Shown here: piece after piece, positions 25,706 to 35,572 of the stretch
Layout of the letters: each line of letters starts with the position of its first letter
How positions within the stretch are numbered: the first letter of the stretch is position 1
Source of the DNA: an uncultured Prevotellaceae bacterium
GTDB lineage: Bacteria > Bacteroidota > Bacteroidia > Bacteroidales > Bacteroidaceae
Direction of reading: 5' to 3'
Length of the DNA stretch: 64,000 nt
Assembly (NCBI GenBank): GCA_902792635.1
Contig: CADBAG010000005.1
Coordinates: forward strand, 125,255-189,254
Position numbers and translations under genes: made by a program
The notes under the pieces: model-generated
The model's input: the letters and a program-made list of their open reading frames with translations, nothing else
What the model was told of the DNA's origin: nothing
Database searches by the model: none

Positions 25706-25764
25706 AATCGCAATACGATTACGATGTAATCGCAGTGTGATTTCACTGAAAACGCACTGCGATT
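25706..25764. repeat. Three AATCGCANTGCGATT-type palindromes at 22-bp spacing
   Basis: Near-palindromes at 25706-25720, 25728-25742 and 25751-25764 share AATCGCA...GATT cores. Their centres are 22 to 22.5 bp apart. They lie downstream of thrS. Similar cores, also 22 bp apart, occur at 49023-49058. Confidence 0.6.
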
Positions 25765-25807
25765 ATAAGTATTTCGATCTCTCCTATTATAAGGAATAAC
25801 ACGAACG

Positions 25808-25844
25808 AAAAAAGGGATGCACCTATGCGGCGGCACATCCCTTT
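25808..25844 (-). terminator. Intrinsic terminator downstream of thrS
   Basis: The minus strand has AAAGGGATG and CATCCCTTT as a 9-bp stem with a GC-rich loop, followed by TTTTTT. It lies about 35 bp past the thrS stop. Confidence 0.85.
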
Positions 25845-25879
25845 ATTAATTGTTTAATTTATGATTACGAACGAGACCA

Positions 25880-27832
25880 TTACTCGTCAAGTACCTTCAA
25901 CTGGTCTTTCACCTCATCGTTGACACGCTGAGCAAACTCTTCCATCTTCATCTGAGCTTGCTCGCCGCCGCCCTGCTTACGCATGGACACGAGACCGTCG
26001 GCAGCTTCCTTCTCACCAACGATAAGCATGTAAGGCACACGCTTGAGCTCGTTGTCGCGGATCTTACGGCCGATCTTCTCGTTACGGTCATCGATGTAAG
26101 CGCGGACATCCTTCGACTCGAGATACTCCTGAACCTTCTTGGCGTAGTCGTTGTACTTCTCCGAGATAGGCAGGATAGCGACCTGGTCAGGAGCGAGCCA
26201 CAAGGGGAAGTGACCGGCAGTGTGCTCAATGAGCACAGCAGTGAAGCGCTCGAGAGAACCGAACGGTGCACGGTGGATCATCACAGGGGTCTTCTTAGAG
26301 TTGTCCTCAGCGGTGTACTCCAGCTTGAAGCGCTCCGGGAGGTTGTAGTCGACCTGGATCGTACCGAGCTGCCACTTACGACCGATGGCATCCTTAACCA
26401 TGAAGTCGAGCTTAGGACCATAGAAGGCAGCCTCACCGAGCTCCTCGTGGGTGTGGAGACCCTTCTCCTTACAAGCCTGACGGATAGCGTTCTCGCTCTC
26501 CTCCCAGATCTCGTCAGAACCGATATACTTGTCAGTGTCCTTCGGGTCACGGAGAGAGATCTGAGCATCGTAGTCTTCGAAACCGAAGATCTTGAAGACC
26601 TTGAGGATGATGTCGATGATCGACTCAAACTCAGACTTCACCTGATCGGGGCGCACGAAGATGTGGGCATCGTCCTGGGTGAACGTACGCACACGGGTCA
26701 GTCCGTGCAGCTCACCGCTCTTTTCATAACGGAAGACGGTACCGAACTCAGCGATACGCAGCGGCAGATCCTTGTAGGAACGGGGCTTGCGCGCATAGAC
26801 CTCACAGTGGTGAGGGCAGTTCATCGGCTTGAGCATATATTCCTCGTCGGGTTCCGGAGTATGGATCGGCTGGAAAGAGTCCTTGCCGTAGTGAGCATAG
26901 TGACCGGAAGTGACGTAGAGGTTCTTTGAACCGATACCCGGAGTGATGACCTCCTGGTAGTGGTACGGCTTGAGCACGTGGCGCAGCACATCCTGCAGGC
27001 GCAGGCGGAGCTGTGTGCCTTTCGGCAGCCAGATAGGCAGACCCTTACCGACACGCTCGGAGAACATGAAGAGTTCCATCTCCTTACCGATCTTACGGTG
27101 GTCACGCTTCTTGGCCTCCTCGAGGAGGACGAGATACTCATCGAGCATCTTCTTCTTCGGGAACGTGACACCGTAGATACGTGTCATCTGCTCACGCTTG
27201 GCATCGCCACGCCAGAAAGCACCGGCGACACTCGTGATCTTGATGGCCTTGATGGCACCTGTCGACATGAGGTGCGGACCCTTACAAAGATCGGTGAAAT
27301 TACCCTGGGTATATGTAGTGATGGTGCCATCCTCAAGATCCTGAGAGATGTGCTCCACTTTATACTGCTGACCCATAGCCTCAAACTCCTTGATGGCATC
27401 GGCCTTGGAGACCTCACGACGCACCACGGGCTCATTCTTCTTGGCCAGTTCCTTCATCTTAGCCTCGATCTTCGGGAAATCGTTCTCGGAGATAGCTGTG
27501 CCCTTCGGAGGCATGACATCATAGAAGAAACCTGTCTCGATAGCGGGACCGAAGCCGAACTGGATACCAGGATAGAGCTCCTGCAGAGCCTCGGCGAGCA
27601 AGTGGGCTGAGGTATGCCAGAAGGTGTGCTTACCCTCGTCGTCATCGAACTTATAAAGTGCGATGGTGGCATCGTTGTTGATGGGGCGGTTAAGCTCTGT
27701 TGTCTCACCATTGATCCCGCAAGATACAACGTCGCGGGCGAGAGCCGGTGAGATGCTCTCTGCGATTTGAAGTCCTGTCACTCCGTTCTCGTATTCACGG
27801 ACGGAACCGTCAGGAAAAGTGATTTTAACCAT
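25880..27832 (-). CDS. thrS: Threonyl-tRNA synthetase
   Basis: ThrRS charges tRNA-Thr. The 650-residue protein has a TGS domain ([17 protein letters not shown]). The editing domain carries [16 protein letters not shown]. The class II catalytic core from about 240 includes [30 protein letters not shown] with zinc-site Cys/His, and ends in an anticodon-binding domain ([16 protein letters not shown]). Length is normal. No T-box or other leader was seen upstream; a -7 element (TACTTTTG, minus strand, 27862-27869) sits 30 bp before the start. Confidence 0.97.
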   Translation of the reverse strand: MVKITFPDGSVREYENGVTGLQIAESISPALARDVVSCGINGETTELNRPINNDATIALYKFDDDEGKHTFWHTSAHLLAEALQELYPGIQFGFGPAIETGFFYDVMPPKGTAISENDFPKIEAKMKELAKKNEPVVRREVSKADAIKEFEAMGQQYKVEHISQDLEDGTITTYTQGNFTDLCKGPHLMSTGAIKAIKITSVAGAFWRGDAKREQMTRIYGVTFPKKKMLDEYLVLLEEAKKRDHRKIGKEMELFMFSERVGKGLPIWLPKGTQLRLRLQDVLRHVLKPYHYQEVITPGIGSKNLYVTSGHYAHYGKDSFQPIHTPEPDEEYMLKPMNCPHHCEVYARKPRSYKDLPLRIAEFGTVFRYEKSGELHGLTRVRTFTQDDAHIFVRPDQVKSEFESIIDIILKVFKIFGFEDYDAQISLRDPKDTDKYIGSDEIWEESENAIRQACKEKGLHTHEELGEAAFYGPKLDFMVKDAIGRKWQLGTIQVDYNLPERFKLEYTAEDNSKKTPVMIHRAPFGSLERFTAVLIEHTAGHFPLWLAPDQVAILPISEKYNDYAKKVQEYLESKDVRAYIDDRNEKIGRKIRDNELKRVPYMLIVGEKEAADGLVSMRKQGGGEQAQMKMEEFAQRVNDEVKDQLKVLDE

Positions 27833-27902
27833 GTTACAAATTAGTTTATCTAAATCACGTGCAAAAGTAATACTTATTTCTGTAACGCAAGCGTTATAAG
27901 CC

Positions 27903-29921
27903 TTATTTTTTCCTTATTCTTTGTTCTTTCTTCTTTAGCGAAGCGTCTTCCTCTCCCATCTTCTTACTCAGCGCATAAGCATCGTAGAGGCCGAGCTCTC
28001 CGGCGCGGCTGAGGTCGCTCTGCGCCGCCTTGAGGTCACCGGTATAGAAATGGGCGACGGCACGGTTATAGTAGGCCTGAGCCAGACGCGGATCAAGGCG
28101 GATAGCCTGCGTATAGTCGTCGATAGCCCGCGAGTAGTTCTTCTCCGAAGCGAAGAGGTTACCTCTATTATAATAGGTGTAAGCATTCTTTGGCTGGAGC
28201 TGGATAGCCATGGCGAAGTCGCCCTCAGCCTGTGAGAGTTTCATCGTTGTCTTCGTACCCTTCGAAGCCTCATAGTCGTTAAGCATCTGCTGGCAGACGG
28301 CACGCTCCCAGTGGCCCATGGCCGACGTGGTGTCTACGGAGAGGTAGTCGTCGAGGTCGGAGAGCGCATCACTGTAGTTCTGCGCCTCTGCATAAGCCAC
28401 GGCACGCTGGAGCAACAATGACGCGCGTGCCTTGCGGTCCTGCTCCTCATGGATACCTGCCGTGAGACCGTCGATGAGCTGGAAGATCTGCTTCGACTGC
28501 ACATCCGTCAGGCGTTCATGCTTGGCATTGCAGGTGAGGTTAAGCTTACGCAACGGCTCTTCCTTCGTGTTGAAGTGGTCGAGCTCTGTATCGAAAGCCT
28601 GATAGCCTTCCACAGCGTTGGCGTAAGTGAAATAAGAAAGCTGGAACATCGGCAGGAAGGCAATGTCCACCTCGCGATCCTGCACGGTGCCGCGGATGCC
28701 GCCCGAATAGGTGTGCTCCACCTTCGGCTTGTCCTCCACGACGACATCGTTGTATTTGGAGATATCAATCTCGGAGCGCTTGCGCACCTCGCGGATCTTC
28801 GCTTTGCTCCACCGCTGCTGGATGCCGAGATGCTTGTTCATCTGCGCCTTGAAGATGCGGAACTCATCCATCTCGGCCTGGTTCGTCATGCCAAGCTTGC
28901 GATAGCATGTAGCACGCGCCGCAAGACCCGCCCAAAAGTTGGGGAACTGGTTGATGACCATCGTATAGTCGCGGATAGCCGCACGCAGGTTGCCGAGTTT
29001 ATCGTTGAGCAATGCCCGGTTGTAGACAGCCATGAAGTTGTGTGGCTCCATCTTCACAACAAAGTCGAAGTCCTTCAAGGCTCGGTTGTCATCACCGAGC
29101 TGGAGACGGAGCAGTCCGCGGTTATAATGAGCGAGGAAGTTCTTCGGGTCGAGGTCGATAGCCATATCATAGTCGGCAAGCGCCCCGCTGAGGTTATTGA
29201 TGTTCAGCCGGGCGAGGGCTCGGTTGACATAGTTGTTGACCACCTTCGGCCGCAGATGGATAGCTTTGCTGAGACAGTTGTCTGCCGTACGCCACTGTTT
29301 ACGGTTCAGAGCGATATAGGAGCGTGTGGTCCAGGCATCGGCGTTATAAGGATCGATGTCGAGACTGCGCGAGAGCCAGTGGTCTGCCTGTGTCGTGTCT
29401 TTCTTCTCGAGGTAGACCTCAGCTTTCAACGAATAGGCGGTGGCAATCTGTGACCAGCGTTTGATGATCGTGTCGGCATCGAGGAGTGCGTGGTCATAGT
29501 CCTGGACATTCATGCGGCAGATGGCGCGGTTGACCCAGAAGCTCGACACGGAAGGATTGAGATGGATGGCGCGGTCATAGTCGGAGATGGCATCGGCATA
29601 TTTCTCCTGACGGATGCGGGAGATGGCGCGCAGGTCAAAGATCTGCTCGATGTAAGGGTTGAGGTCGATGGCTTTCGAGGCATCACTCTCTGCTCCGATA
29701 TAATCGTCGAGATAAAATTTTGCCACGGCACGGTCGTACCATGGCAGCCAGAGGTAAGGCTTGAGGGCCAATACCTTATTGAAATACTGGATGGAGAGCA
29801 CGTAATCATCATAATGGAGTGCCACTTCACCGTTTTGAATGAGTCGGTCTACATTATACTGTGCACTGACTTTCAGCACAGAAAACAGTGCGACGATAAA
29901 AACGATTATCCTGCTCTTCAC
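27903..29921 (-). CDS. Secreted tetratricopeptide-repeat protein
   Basis: This 672-residue protein has a signal peptide ([18 protein letters not shown]). Many tandem TPR units follow at 34-residue spacing, for example [52 protein letters not shown] and, near the end, [27 protein letters not shown] non-TPR stretch lies in the middle (about 375-480). TPR arrays mediate protein contacts, so it is likely a periplasmic or outer-membrane scaffold. The specific role is unknown. It lies between def and thrS. Confidence 0.85.
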   Translation of the reverse strand: MKSRIIVFIVALFSVLKVSAQYNVDRLIQNGEVALHYDDYVLSIQYFNKVLALKPYLWLPWYDRAVAKFYLDDYIGAESDASKAIDLNPYIEQIFDLRAISRIRQEKYADAISDYDRAIHLNPSVSSFWVNRAICRMNVQDYDHALLDADTIIKRWSQIATAYSLKAEVYLEKKDTTQADHWLSRSLDIDPYNADAWTTRSYIALNRKQWRTADNCLSKAIHLRPKVVNNYVNRALARLNINNLSGALADYDMAIDLDPKNFLAHYNRGLLRLQLGDDNRALKDFDFVVKMEPHNFMAVYNRALLNDKLGNLRAAIRDYTMVINQFPNFWAGLAARATCYRKLGMTNQAEMDEFRIFKAQMNKHLGIQQRWSKAKIREVRKRSEIDISKYNDVVVEDKPKVEHTYSGGIRGTVQDREVDIAFLPMFQLSYFTYANAVEGYQAFDTELDHFNTKEEPLRKLNLTCNAKHERLTDVQSKQIFQLIDGLTAGIHEEQDRKARASLLLQRAVAYAEAQNYSDALSDLDDYLSVDTTSAMGHWERAVCQQMLNDYEASKGTKTTMKLSQAEGDFAMAIQLQPKNAYTYYNRGNLFASEKNYSRAIDDYTQAIRLDPRLAQAYYNRAVAHFYTGDLKAAQSDLSRAGELGLYDAYALSKKMGEEDASLKKKEQRIRKK

Positions 29922-29936
29922 CTTATCTCAATGTTG

Positions 29937-29980
29937 AAAAATTGAAAGAATGAAAAATTGAAAGAATGAAAAATTGAAAA
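29937..29980. repeat. 16-bp A/T-rich tandem repeat
   Basis: AAAAATTGAAAGAATG is repeated nearly three times in the 65-bp gap between def and the TPR gene. The same 16-bp period with different sequence occurs at 36627 and 38060. Confidence 0.75.
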
Positions 29981-29986
29981 CTCAAA

Positions 29987-30550
29987 CTATTTCCGGACAG
30001 GCTTCGTGCGGTAAGCGCAACGGAACTTACCCTGTGTCATCGCCTTAAGCTTATTGCGGATCATCGCCTTGCGGAACGGGGTGATCTTGTCGACATAGAG
30101 TGTGCCCTCGAGATGATCAAACTCATGCTGCATCACGCGGGCCTGATAGCTGTCCACCCACTCGTCGTGCGGCTGAAGGTTCTCGTCGAGCCATGTGGCG
30201 TGAATACGCTTCGGGCGTGTGACCTCCTCGCTCAGTCCGGGGATAGAGAGGCACCCCTCTTCCAGCGACTCCTTGCCCGCTTTTTCATCGGCCTCAAGGA
30301 TGTGTCCATTGATGAACGCATGGCGGAAGCCAGCATACTGAGGATAGTCTTCTTTGAGCACATCAAGGTCGATGACCACGACACGGATGCTCTTGCCGAT
30401 CTGAGGAGCAGCGAGACCGACACCCGACGAGGCATCGAGCGTCTCAAACATATCCTTGATAAGCTGCTGAAGGTCGGGATAATCTGTAGGGATGTCCTGG
30501 GCCACTTTCCGGAGCACCGGCTGGCCGTATGTATAAATTGGTAATATCAT
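29987..30550 (-). CDS. def: Peptide deformylase
   Basis: Def removes the formyl group from nascent N-termini. The 187-residue protein has the three family motifs: GVGLAAPQIG, EEGCLSIPGL with the metal-binding Cys, and QHEFDHLEG with the two His and catalytic Glu. Its start overlaps the ruvX stop by 4 bp (ATGA), so the pair is translationally coupled. Confidence 0.97.
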   Translation of the reverse strand: MILPIYTYGQPVLRKVAQDIPTDYPDLQQLIKDMFETLDASSGVGLAAPQIGKSIRVVVIDLDVLKEDYPQYAGFRHAFINGHILEADEKAGKESLEEGCLSIPGLSEEVTRPKRIHATWLDENLQPHDEWVDSYQARVMQHEFDHLEGTLYVDKITPFRKAMIRNKLKAMTQGKFRCAYRTKPVRK

Positions 30551-30963
30551 CTTCTTGAATTCATGTAGTCTTGTAGGATGATCGTTGCGCTGACCTCGTC
30601 TACAAGTCCTTTATTTTCCCTCCTCGTCTTTTTTTTCACACCTCCATCGAGGATGGCGCGATGAGCTAACACGGAGGTAAAACGCTCATCGTAATATTCT
30701 ATAGGCACCGAAGGGCATGCCTTCCGCCACCGATTGACAAAGTTCTCTACACGCGCAAGGTTCTCCGAAGGCTTACCGTTGGGCTGCGTAGGCTTGCCAA
30801 TGACAATCCGCTCCACTTCCTCCTGCTTGATATAACCTTGGAGGAAGTCGAACAGATCTTTTGTATCTACTGTCGTCAGACCATTGGCAATGATCTGCAG
30901 GGGGTCAGTAACCGCCAACCCCGTGCGTTTCTTGCCAAAGTCTATTGAGAGGATTCTCGACAT
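30547..30963 (-). CDS. ruvX: Holliday junction resolvase-like / pre-16S rRNA nuclease
   Basis: This 138-residue RNase H-fold protein belongs to the YqgF/RuvX family, which matures the 5' end of 16S rRNA and was first proposed to resolve Holliday junctions. It starts with SIDFGKKRTGLAVTDP carrying the catalytic Asp. It also has VIGKPTQPNGKPSE and YYDERFTSVLAHRAI, and Asp in the C-terminal KGLVDEVSATIILQDYM. It is coupled to def. Confidence 0.93.
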   Translation of the reverse strand: MSRILSIDFGKKRTGLAVTDPLQIIANGLTTVDTKDLFDFLQGYIKQEEVERIVIGKPTQPNGKPSENLARVENFVNRWRKACPSVPIEYYDERFTSVLAHRAILDGGVKKKTRRENKGLVDEVSATIILQDYMNSRR

Positions 30964-30993
30964 CTATTTTCCTAAGAGTCTATGCGGATAGAC

Positions 30994-31491
30994 TTATTTC
31001 TTGTAAAGCAGCCAAGCGTCGCTGTTCTTATTGAACTTGCTGCCACGGATAGCGTCACGGCCCTGAACAGCCTGACTCTTGTCGTCGTAAGTGCCGGAGA
31101 CGACACGATACATGTTGTTGCTTGCGTTGAACACGATCTGTGCATCATAGCCGCCCTGCTTGAGCAAACTCTGGAAACCTTCAGCGTTAGCCTTCAGACC
31201 GAAGCTGCCAACGACCACACTGAACTGCTTCAGACCGGTACCACTGATAAGCGTTACATCCTCCGAACGGACAGGAGTGTTGTCCACATTACTCACCGTT
31301 GTCTGGTCAGCCTGCTTGGTCACCATCGGAGTGACGGTAGCCTGATCCTGGGTAGGAGCCTGAGCTGTCTGCTGCTCTTCCTGAGCCTTGGCTTTCTCGT
31401 AAGCCTTCTTATAAGCACTTTCCTGTGATTTGCAACTTGTGAAAGCGAGAGCCACGCAAAGGGCTGCGCCCATTACCAAATATTTTTTCAT
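30994..31491 (-). CDS. SPOR-domain lipoprotein
   Basis: The 165-residue product has a lipoprotein signal (VALAFTSC, cleavage before the Cys near residue 20). A low-complexity linker rich in Gln, Ala and Thr follows, then a C-terminal SPOR domain (KQFSVVVGSFGLKANAEGFQSLLKQGGYDAQIV...YRVVSGTYDD). SPOR domains bind denuded septal peptidoglycan, so a role in cell division or envelope maintenance is likely. It is probably first in a run with ruvX and def, 30 bp upstream. Confidence 0.88.
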   Translation of the reverse strand: MKKYLVMGAALCVALAFTSCKSQESAYKKAYEKAKAQEEQQTAQAPTQDQATVTPMVTKQADQTTVSNVDNTPVRSEDVTLISGTGLKQFSVVVGSFGLKANAEGFQSLLKQGGYDAQIVFNASNNMYRVVSGTYDDKSQAVQGRDAIRGSKFNKNSDAWLLYKK

Positions 31492-31710
31492 CTTCTTGTT
31501 AAAGGAATTAATGATTTTATGTCTACGAAATATCTATGAAATATCTACGATGTGCGAAATTACAAAATTATCGTCAAACGGCAATTCTATGCACGCATAA
31601 AGATTGTTAAACCACGCTATCACAAGGATTTTTGCGTTCGGTTAATATTATTTATCACTTTCGCGAGCAATTTTGTTTCGATAAAATTTTCATATTTCAA
31701 AATAATATAT

Positions 31711-31718
31711 TAAGTTTG
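31711..31718 (+). promoter_or_regulatory. Promoter -7 element of the YtxH-like operon
   Basis: TAAGTTTG matches TAnnTTTG, with TTTC at a 19-nt spacing upstream. It starts a three-gene plus-strand unit. AAAGAAAGGA before the first ATG is a good ribosome-binding site by Bacteroidetes standards. Confidence 0.55.
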
Positions 31719-31753
31719 CAGTTACATAATTCATTCAAAAGAAAGGACTTATT

Positions 31754-31972
31754 ATGAAGACATTTGGTTACATTGCTACCTTCTTAGGTGGTGCTATCGC
31801 AGGCGCAGCCATTGGTCTGCTGCTTGCTCCGGAAAAGGGTTCGGACACGCGCACAAAGATTGCTGACACGGTGGATGACTTCTGCAAGAAGCACGACATC
31901 AAGCTCAACCGCAACGATGCCGACGACCTCGTGGATGACATCAAAGAGGCTGTTGACGCTGACAAAGCATAA
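31754..31972 (+). CDS. YtxH-like small membrane protein
   Basis: This 72-residue protein has one N-terminal membrane helix rich in Gly and Ala (IATFLGGAIAGAAIGLLLAPEKG). A charged tail follows (TRTKIADTVDDFCKKHDIKLN). That layout, including LLLAPEKGSDTR, is typical of the YtxH family, small proteins tied to envelope stress whose exact role is unknown. It is the first of three small genes. Confidence 0.82.
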   Translation: MKTFGYIATFLGGAIAGAAIGLLLAPEKGSDTRTKIADTVDDFCKKHDIKLNRNDADDLVDDIKEAVDADKA

Positions 31973-31983
31973 TTTCTGAACTG

Positions 31984-32331
31984 ATGTTTTCCAACGATCA
32001 GAACATTGAGACCATCGGGCAGCTTGTGGATGTGCTGAAGCATTATGCCGGCCTTCAGAAGGAATACCTCAAGTTAGGCACCGTGGAGAAGACCGTGAGA
32101 ATCCTTACGGCCATCGCCATGACGGCTATTCTCGGGCTGCTGCTGGTCTTCGTGTTGACATTCCTCAGTTTCGCAGCAGTGAGCGCTCTGACGCCCTGCG
32201 TGGGACAGGTCGGGGCCTATGCTATCGTGGCAGGTGTCTACTTCATCGTTTTCCTCCTGTTCATCGCCTTCAGAAAACAATGGATCGAGAAGCCGCTCGT
32301 AAGGTTCCTCTCTGAGCTGTTGCTCAGCTGA
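31984..32331 (+). CDS. Putative phage-holin-family membrane protein
   Basis: The 115-residue protein has an N-terminal amphipathic segment and two strong membrane helices (ILTAIAMTAILGLLLVFVLTFLSFAAVSAL and VGAYAIVAGVYFIVFLLFIAF). This fits the chromosomal holin-like family found next to YtxH genes in Bacteroidetes. No lysin or phage genes are nearby, so a lytic role is unlikely. It starts 11 bp after the YtxH-like gene. Confidence 0.72.
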   Translation: MFSNDQNIETIGQLVDVLKHYAGLQKEYLKLGTVEKTVRILTAIAMTAILGLLLVFVLTFLSFAAVSALTPCVGQVGAYAIVAGVYFIVFLLFIAFRKQWIEKPLVRFLSELLLS

Positions 32332-32358
32332 AGTCAAACTAATAAATGCATCAAGCAG

Positions 32359-32616
32359 ATGAAAGAAAGTTATTCAGCAACAACCGCCTACCACTCCATC
32401 GAAGAGATACGCGCACGCAAAGCGCTGTTGCAGAAAGACATAAAGACTGACGAGGAGAAGATAGACGAAAAATGGCACTCCCTCTTCAAGAAGCCGCAGG
32501 CGCTCTCGAAGTCGGCCACTCCCTCGCAGCGTATCACAAGCATCGTCAACTCCAGTGCAGGGGTGCTCGACGGACTGCTTCTCGTGTGGAAACTCTATCG
32601 CAAATTCAAAAAATAA
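32359..32616 (+). CDS. Conserved small protein, third gene of the YtxH-like operon
   Basis: I do not recognise a named family for this 85-residue protein. It has an N-terminal charged helix likely to form a coiled coil (IEEIRARKALLQKDIKTDEEKIDEKWHSL). A hydrophobic C-terminal segment (IVNSSAGVLDGLLLVWKLYRKF) looks membrane-associated. Position suggests it works with the two upstream membrane proteins. Confidence 0.7.
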   Translation: MKESYSATTAYHSIEEIRARKALLQKDIKTDEEKIDEKWHSLFKKPQALSKSATPSQRITSIVNSSAGVLDGLLLVWKLYRKFKK

Positions 32617-32648
32617 CCGCTTGTTACGATAGCAAACGGCTATTGATA

Positions 32649-33413
32649 TCAAACGGTTATTTCCATCCCATCATAAGGGAACAGGAAGCCCTCAGGCAAT
32701 CGGCTGTTGGCTTCATCGTAAAGACCTATGTCGTGCGTGACATGAATGAGATAGGTCTTACTTGCTCCTATTCTCCTTGAGAAAGCGATGGCATCAGAGA
32801 CAAGCATGTGACTGTGGTGCGGCTTCTCCCATCGCAAGGCATTGACAACTAATGTCTTGACGCCTTCAAGATAAGGCAATTCCTCATCGGCTATTGCTTT
32901 CATATCCGTGATATAAGCCAAGGTACCGAAGCGATAGCCCAATATCTTCAACTTATCGTGCATGATCTCTATCGGCATCACTTTGATGTCACCGATAGTA
33001 AAAGATTTATGCTTTTCTATCACGTTCATATCGAACTTCGGTACACCCGGATAAGGATGTTCAGTAAAGCAATAGGGGAAATTGTGATAGACCGTGTCCA
33101 CAGTTTGTTGATTGGCGTAGATATTCAAGTCACCGAACGCATAGCAGTAAGGCCGCAGGTCATCAAGGCCTCCCGTGTGGTCGTAATGCTCATGCGTCAG
33201 CAGTACGCCGTCAATCTTCTTAAAAGGAATCCGAAGGAGCTGCATGCGGATATCCGGACCGCAGTCGATAAGGATACGCGTCGTCTCCGACTCCAACAAG
33301 GTAGCCGTACGGAAACGCTTGTCGCGTGGATCCTTGCTCTTGCAGACCTTGCACTGACAGCCAATTACAGGCACACCCGTGGAGGTTCCGGTACCTAAAA
33401 ACGTCAACTTCAT
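32649..33413 (-). CDS. MBL-fold metal-dependent hydrolase, PhnP-like
   Basis: The 254-residue protein has the metallo-beta-lactamase metal motif LLTHEHYDHTGGLDDLR. It also has the N-terminal start LTFLGTGTSTGVPVIGCQCKVC, whose cysteines form a zinc site in PhnP-type phosphodiesterases. Downstream metal ligands lie in MHDKLKILGYRFGTLAYITD and near HVTHDIGLYDE. It probably cleaves a cyclic phosphodiester or related substrate; which one is unknown. It lies 50 bp after murB. Confidence 0.82.
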   Translation of the reverse strand: MKLTFLGTGTSTGVPVIGCQCKVCKSKDPRDKRFRTATLLESETTRILIDCGPDIRMQLLRIPFKKIDGVLLTHEHYDHTGGLDDLRPYCYAFGDLNIYANQQTVDTVYHNFPYCFTEHPYPGVPKFDMNVIEKHKSFTIGDIKVMPIEIMHDKLKILGYRFGTLAYITDMKAIADEELPYLEGVKTLVVNALRWEKPHHSHMLVSDAIAFSRRIGASKTYLIHVTHDIGLYDEANSRLPEGFLFPYDGMEITV

Positions 33414-33468
33414 ATTAATTATCTAACAACCACATTATTGCTTTTCATTGTTTTCATCTGTGGTTAAT

Positions 33469-34500
33469 TTAAATGATGTTGACTTCCGGTTTAATATCCA
33501 AGCCGAACTTCTCCTTGACATCGTGCTGCACGGCATGCATCAGGTTAACAACGTCCTCGCCTTTGGCTCCGCCTCGGTTCACGAGAATCAGCGCCTGCTT
33601 CTCGTATACCCCCGCCTTGCCGAGTGAGCGGCCTTTCCAGCCACATTGATCGATCATCCATCCGGCAGGAATCTTGTATTTCATCGTACCGTCAGGCTGC
33701 GGCATCTCAAAATAGCGCAGGTTCTCATGCGCTGCTTTTATTCGTTCGAAAGTCTCAGCATCGACAATTGGATTCATGAAGAAGCTCCCGGCATTGCCAA
33801 GCACGGCCGGATCGGGGAGCTTAGCCTCACGGATCTCAATGATTGTCTCGCGGAGTTTTTCGCCTGTCAGTTGGTCTTCTGTTATTCCCTTAGCTTCTAA
33901 TTGCTTGCGCACATTGCCATAGTCGAGCTCGGGATGGAAACTGCGTGAGAGCTGATAAGTGACGTAGAGAATGAGATATTTGTTTTTCCACTCGTGTTTG
34001 AACTTACTCTGACGATAACTGTAACCACAGTCCGCAGCCTGGATAGTCACTACCCTACCCGTGCCTATCTCTACAGCCTCGATCTCCGTCAATACATCTT
34101 TAATCTCAGCACCATAGGCACCGATATTCTGTACAGCAGAGGCTCCGCATTCTCCCGGGATAAGGCTCAGGTTCTCCAGACCATGATAGCCATGCCGTAC
34201 GGCATAGTCGACAACATCATCAAAGGTCGTCCCCGCCCAGCACTTCAGACACGGCTCATTGCTGCCTTGATGCAAGACTACAGAGATATCGAAACGCTTC
34301 GCAGGAGTCACGACACGCCCCCGGAAATCTTGTGTGAGCAAGAGGTTGCTTCCGCCACCCAACAAGAGGAATGGAGCTTGCAAGTCCTTCGCAATGCTGA
34401 CTGCATCGCGCTCATTGTCATAGACGATATACTCGTCACACTTCTGATCAATATTAAAGGTGTTGTCGTGCAACAGCGAATGATTCTTCTGTACCTGCAT
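33469..34500 (-). CDS. murB: UDP-N-acetylenolpyruvoylglucosamine reductase
   Basis: MurB reduces enolpyruvyl-UDP-GlcNAc to UDP-MurNAc, the second committed step of peptidoglycan synthesis. The 343-residue protein has the FAD-binding LLGGGSNLLLTQDF, SLIPGECGASAVQNIGAYGAE, DCGYSYRQSKFKHEW, and the catalytic NAGSFFMNP with the Ser proton donor. The length and the YSYRQS loop indicate the type I enzyme. Confidence 0.96.
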   Translation of the reverse strand: MQVQKNHSLLHDNTFNIDQKCDEYIVYDNERDAVSIAKDLQAPFLLLGGGSNLLLTQDFRGRVVTPAKRFDISVVLHQGSNEPCLKCWAGTTFDDVVDYAVRHGYHGLENLSLIPGECGASAVQNIGAYGAEIKDVLTEIEAVEIGTGRVVTIQAADCGYSYRQSKFKHEWKNKYLILYVTYQLSRSFHPELDYGNVRKQLEAKGITEDQLTGEKLRETIIEIREAKLPDPAVLGNAGSFFMNPIVDAETFERIKAAHENLRYFEMPQPDGTMKYKIPAGWMIDQCGWKGRSLGKAGVYEKQALILVNRGGAKGEDVVNLMHAVQHDVKEKFGLDIKPEVNII

Positions 34501-34522
34501 GTGTTATTGATTTTGTAGTGGA

Positions 34523-34548
34523 GGACGACCTCAAGGGCCGCCCCTACG
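34523..34548. repeat. Short GC-rich palindrome of the GTAGGGGCGG family
   Basis: GGACGACC and GGGCCGCCCCTACG face each other across TCAA in the 54-bp gap between the lipoprotein gene and murB. The left arm is degenerate compared with other members. Confidence 0.5.
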
Positions 34549-34554
34549 AATGCC

Positions 34555-35409
34555 TTATGCGTTAAACTTGATGAGCTTCCAGTGGCGTCCTATCTTGCGG
34601 AAATACATCTCTATCTCCAAGGAGTTGGAAATGCCACGAATGACAAAGATCTTACGCTTCGATTCCATGTACTTTTGACCGTAGATAATATTGTAGATCT
34701 TGTTCTTCGGGATAAGTGCCGGCTTGAAGTCGGGCCACTGCTGCGGCATCATGATACCGTTTATATTCGCAAAGTCGTTGTTGGGATCGGGAGCAGTAAA
34801 CTCCACCTCGTCAGCCATAGAAGCGACCTGGAAAGCAGAGTCGCGCGAGAAATGGTCGTAGAACTTCAGAAAGTCTGCATTCTCATTGGTATACATCGGC
34901 TTATAGTTCAATGACGTCATCATGAACTGACCGTTGATACGGTTGAAAAGGAACTGCTGTACGAGTTTCTTACGGAAGAAGATCTTCTCTATCACCACGT
35001 GGTCGATCGTGGTGTCTTTCACAAGATTCATCTGCCGTGCATTGTCGAAGATAAGCGTATAATACTGCTGGCGCATGAAGAAATGCTCCATCCTCCACTC
35101 GTTCATCGGTATCTCCCGCTTCAGTTTTCCATTATAGTAAACCTTCAACGGGAAAACGATACGCTTCTTCTGAAGCTTGCGGTTGGCGGCAAAGTTGAAG
35201 ATGAAATCATCAAAAAGCTCGTCGGCAGCCTTAGGCATCGGAGTCTCCTCAATGAGTGCTTCCGTGGAGTCCATCGATGAAGTATCTTTTAGAACTGAAT
35301 CTGCCGCAGAATCAGCCACAGGCTTAGGCTTCTTGTCCGTGCAGCTTGTAGGAGCTACAAGCATCGCCATAAGAAGCAACAGAATGGCTGAAAATAATAC
35401 TTTTCTCAT
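34555..35409 (-). CDS. Lipoprotein of unknown function (DUF4348-like)
   Basis: The start at 35409 gives 284 residues beginning MRKVLFSAILLLLMAMLVAPTSC, a clear lipoprotein signal with lipidated Cys near 23. A Ser/Asp/Glu-rich linker follows, then a globular domain with LFDDFIFNFAANRKLQKKRIVFPLKVYYNGK and a C-terminal KIGRHWKLIKFNA. It resembles the Bacteroidales DUF4348 group. Longer upstream starts run into the divergent promoter region. A TAATTTTG -7 element on the minus strand at 35430-35437 supports this start. Confidence 0.8.
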   Translation of the reverse strand: MRKVLFSAILLLLMAMLVAPTSCTDKKPKPVADSAADSVLKDTSSMDSTEALIEETPMPKAADELFDDFIFNFAANRKLQKKRIVFPLKVYYNGKLKREIPMNEWRMEHFFMRQQYYTLIFDNARQMNLVKDTTIDHVVIEKIFFRKKLVQQFLFNRINGQFMMTSLNYKPMYTNENADFLKFYDHFSRDSAFQVASMADEVEFTAPDPNNDFANINGIMMPQQWPDFKPALIPKNKIYNIIYGQKYMESKRKIFVIRGISNSLEIEMYFRKIGRHWKLIKFNA

Positions 35410-35481
35410 AACATACGAATAAACAAGCGCAAAATTACGCATAATTTTTAAGATACAATATCCTTTATGCGAGAAAATTAG

Positions 35482-35489
35482 TAACTTTG
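35482..35489 (+). promoter_or_regulatory. Promoter -7 element of pheS
   Basis: TAACTTTG lies 83 bp upstream of pheS, divergent from the lipoprotein promoter. No leader peptide rich in Phe and no attenuator hairpin were found in the 5' region. Confidence 0.55.
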
Positions 35490-35572
35490 CACTCAACATA
35501 GCAAATAACATAGGCGATACACAAGTTATTGAGCCGTTTTTCAGATTCAGAACAAGAAAATCATATACAATC

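Noticed and set aside
27833..27900. A T-box or other tRNA-sensing leader before thrS, pheS or lysS.
   Set aside because: Leaders are short, with promoters within 30-90 bp of the start and no T-box motif or terminator/antiterminator pair.
31984..32331. A prophage remnant because of the holin-like gene.
   Set aside because: No integrase, terminase, capsid or lysin genes are near; the gene is part of a small chromosomal envelope unit.
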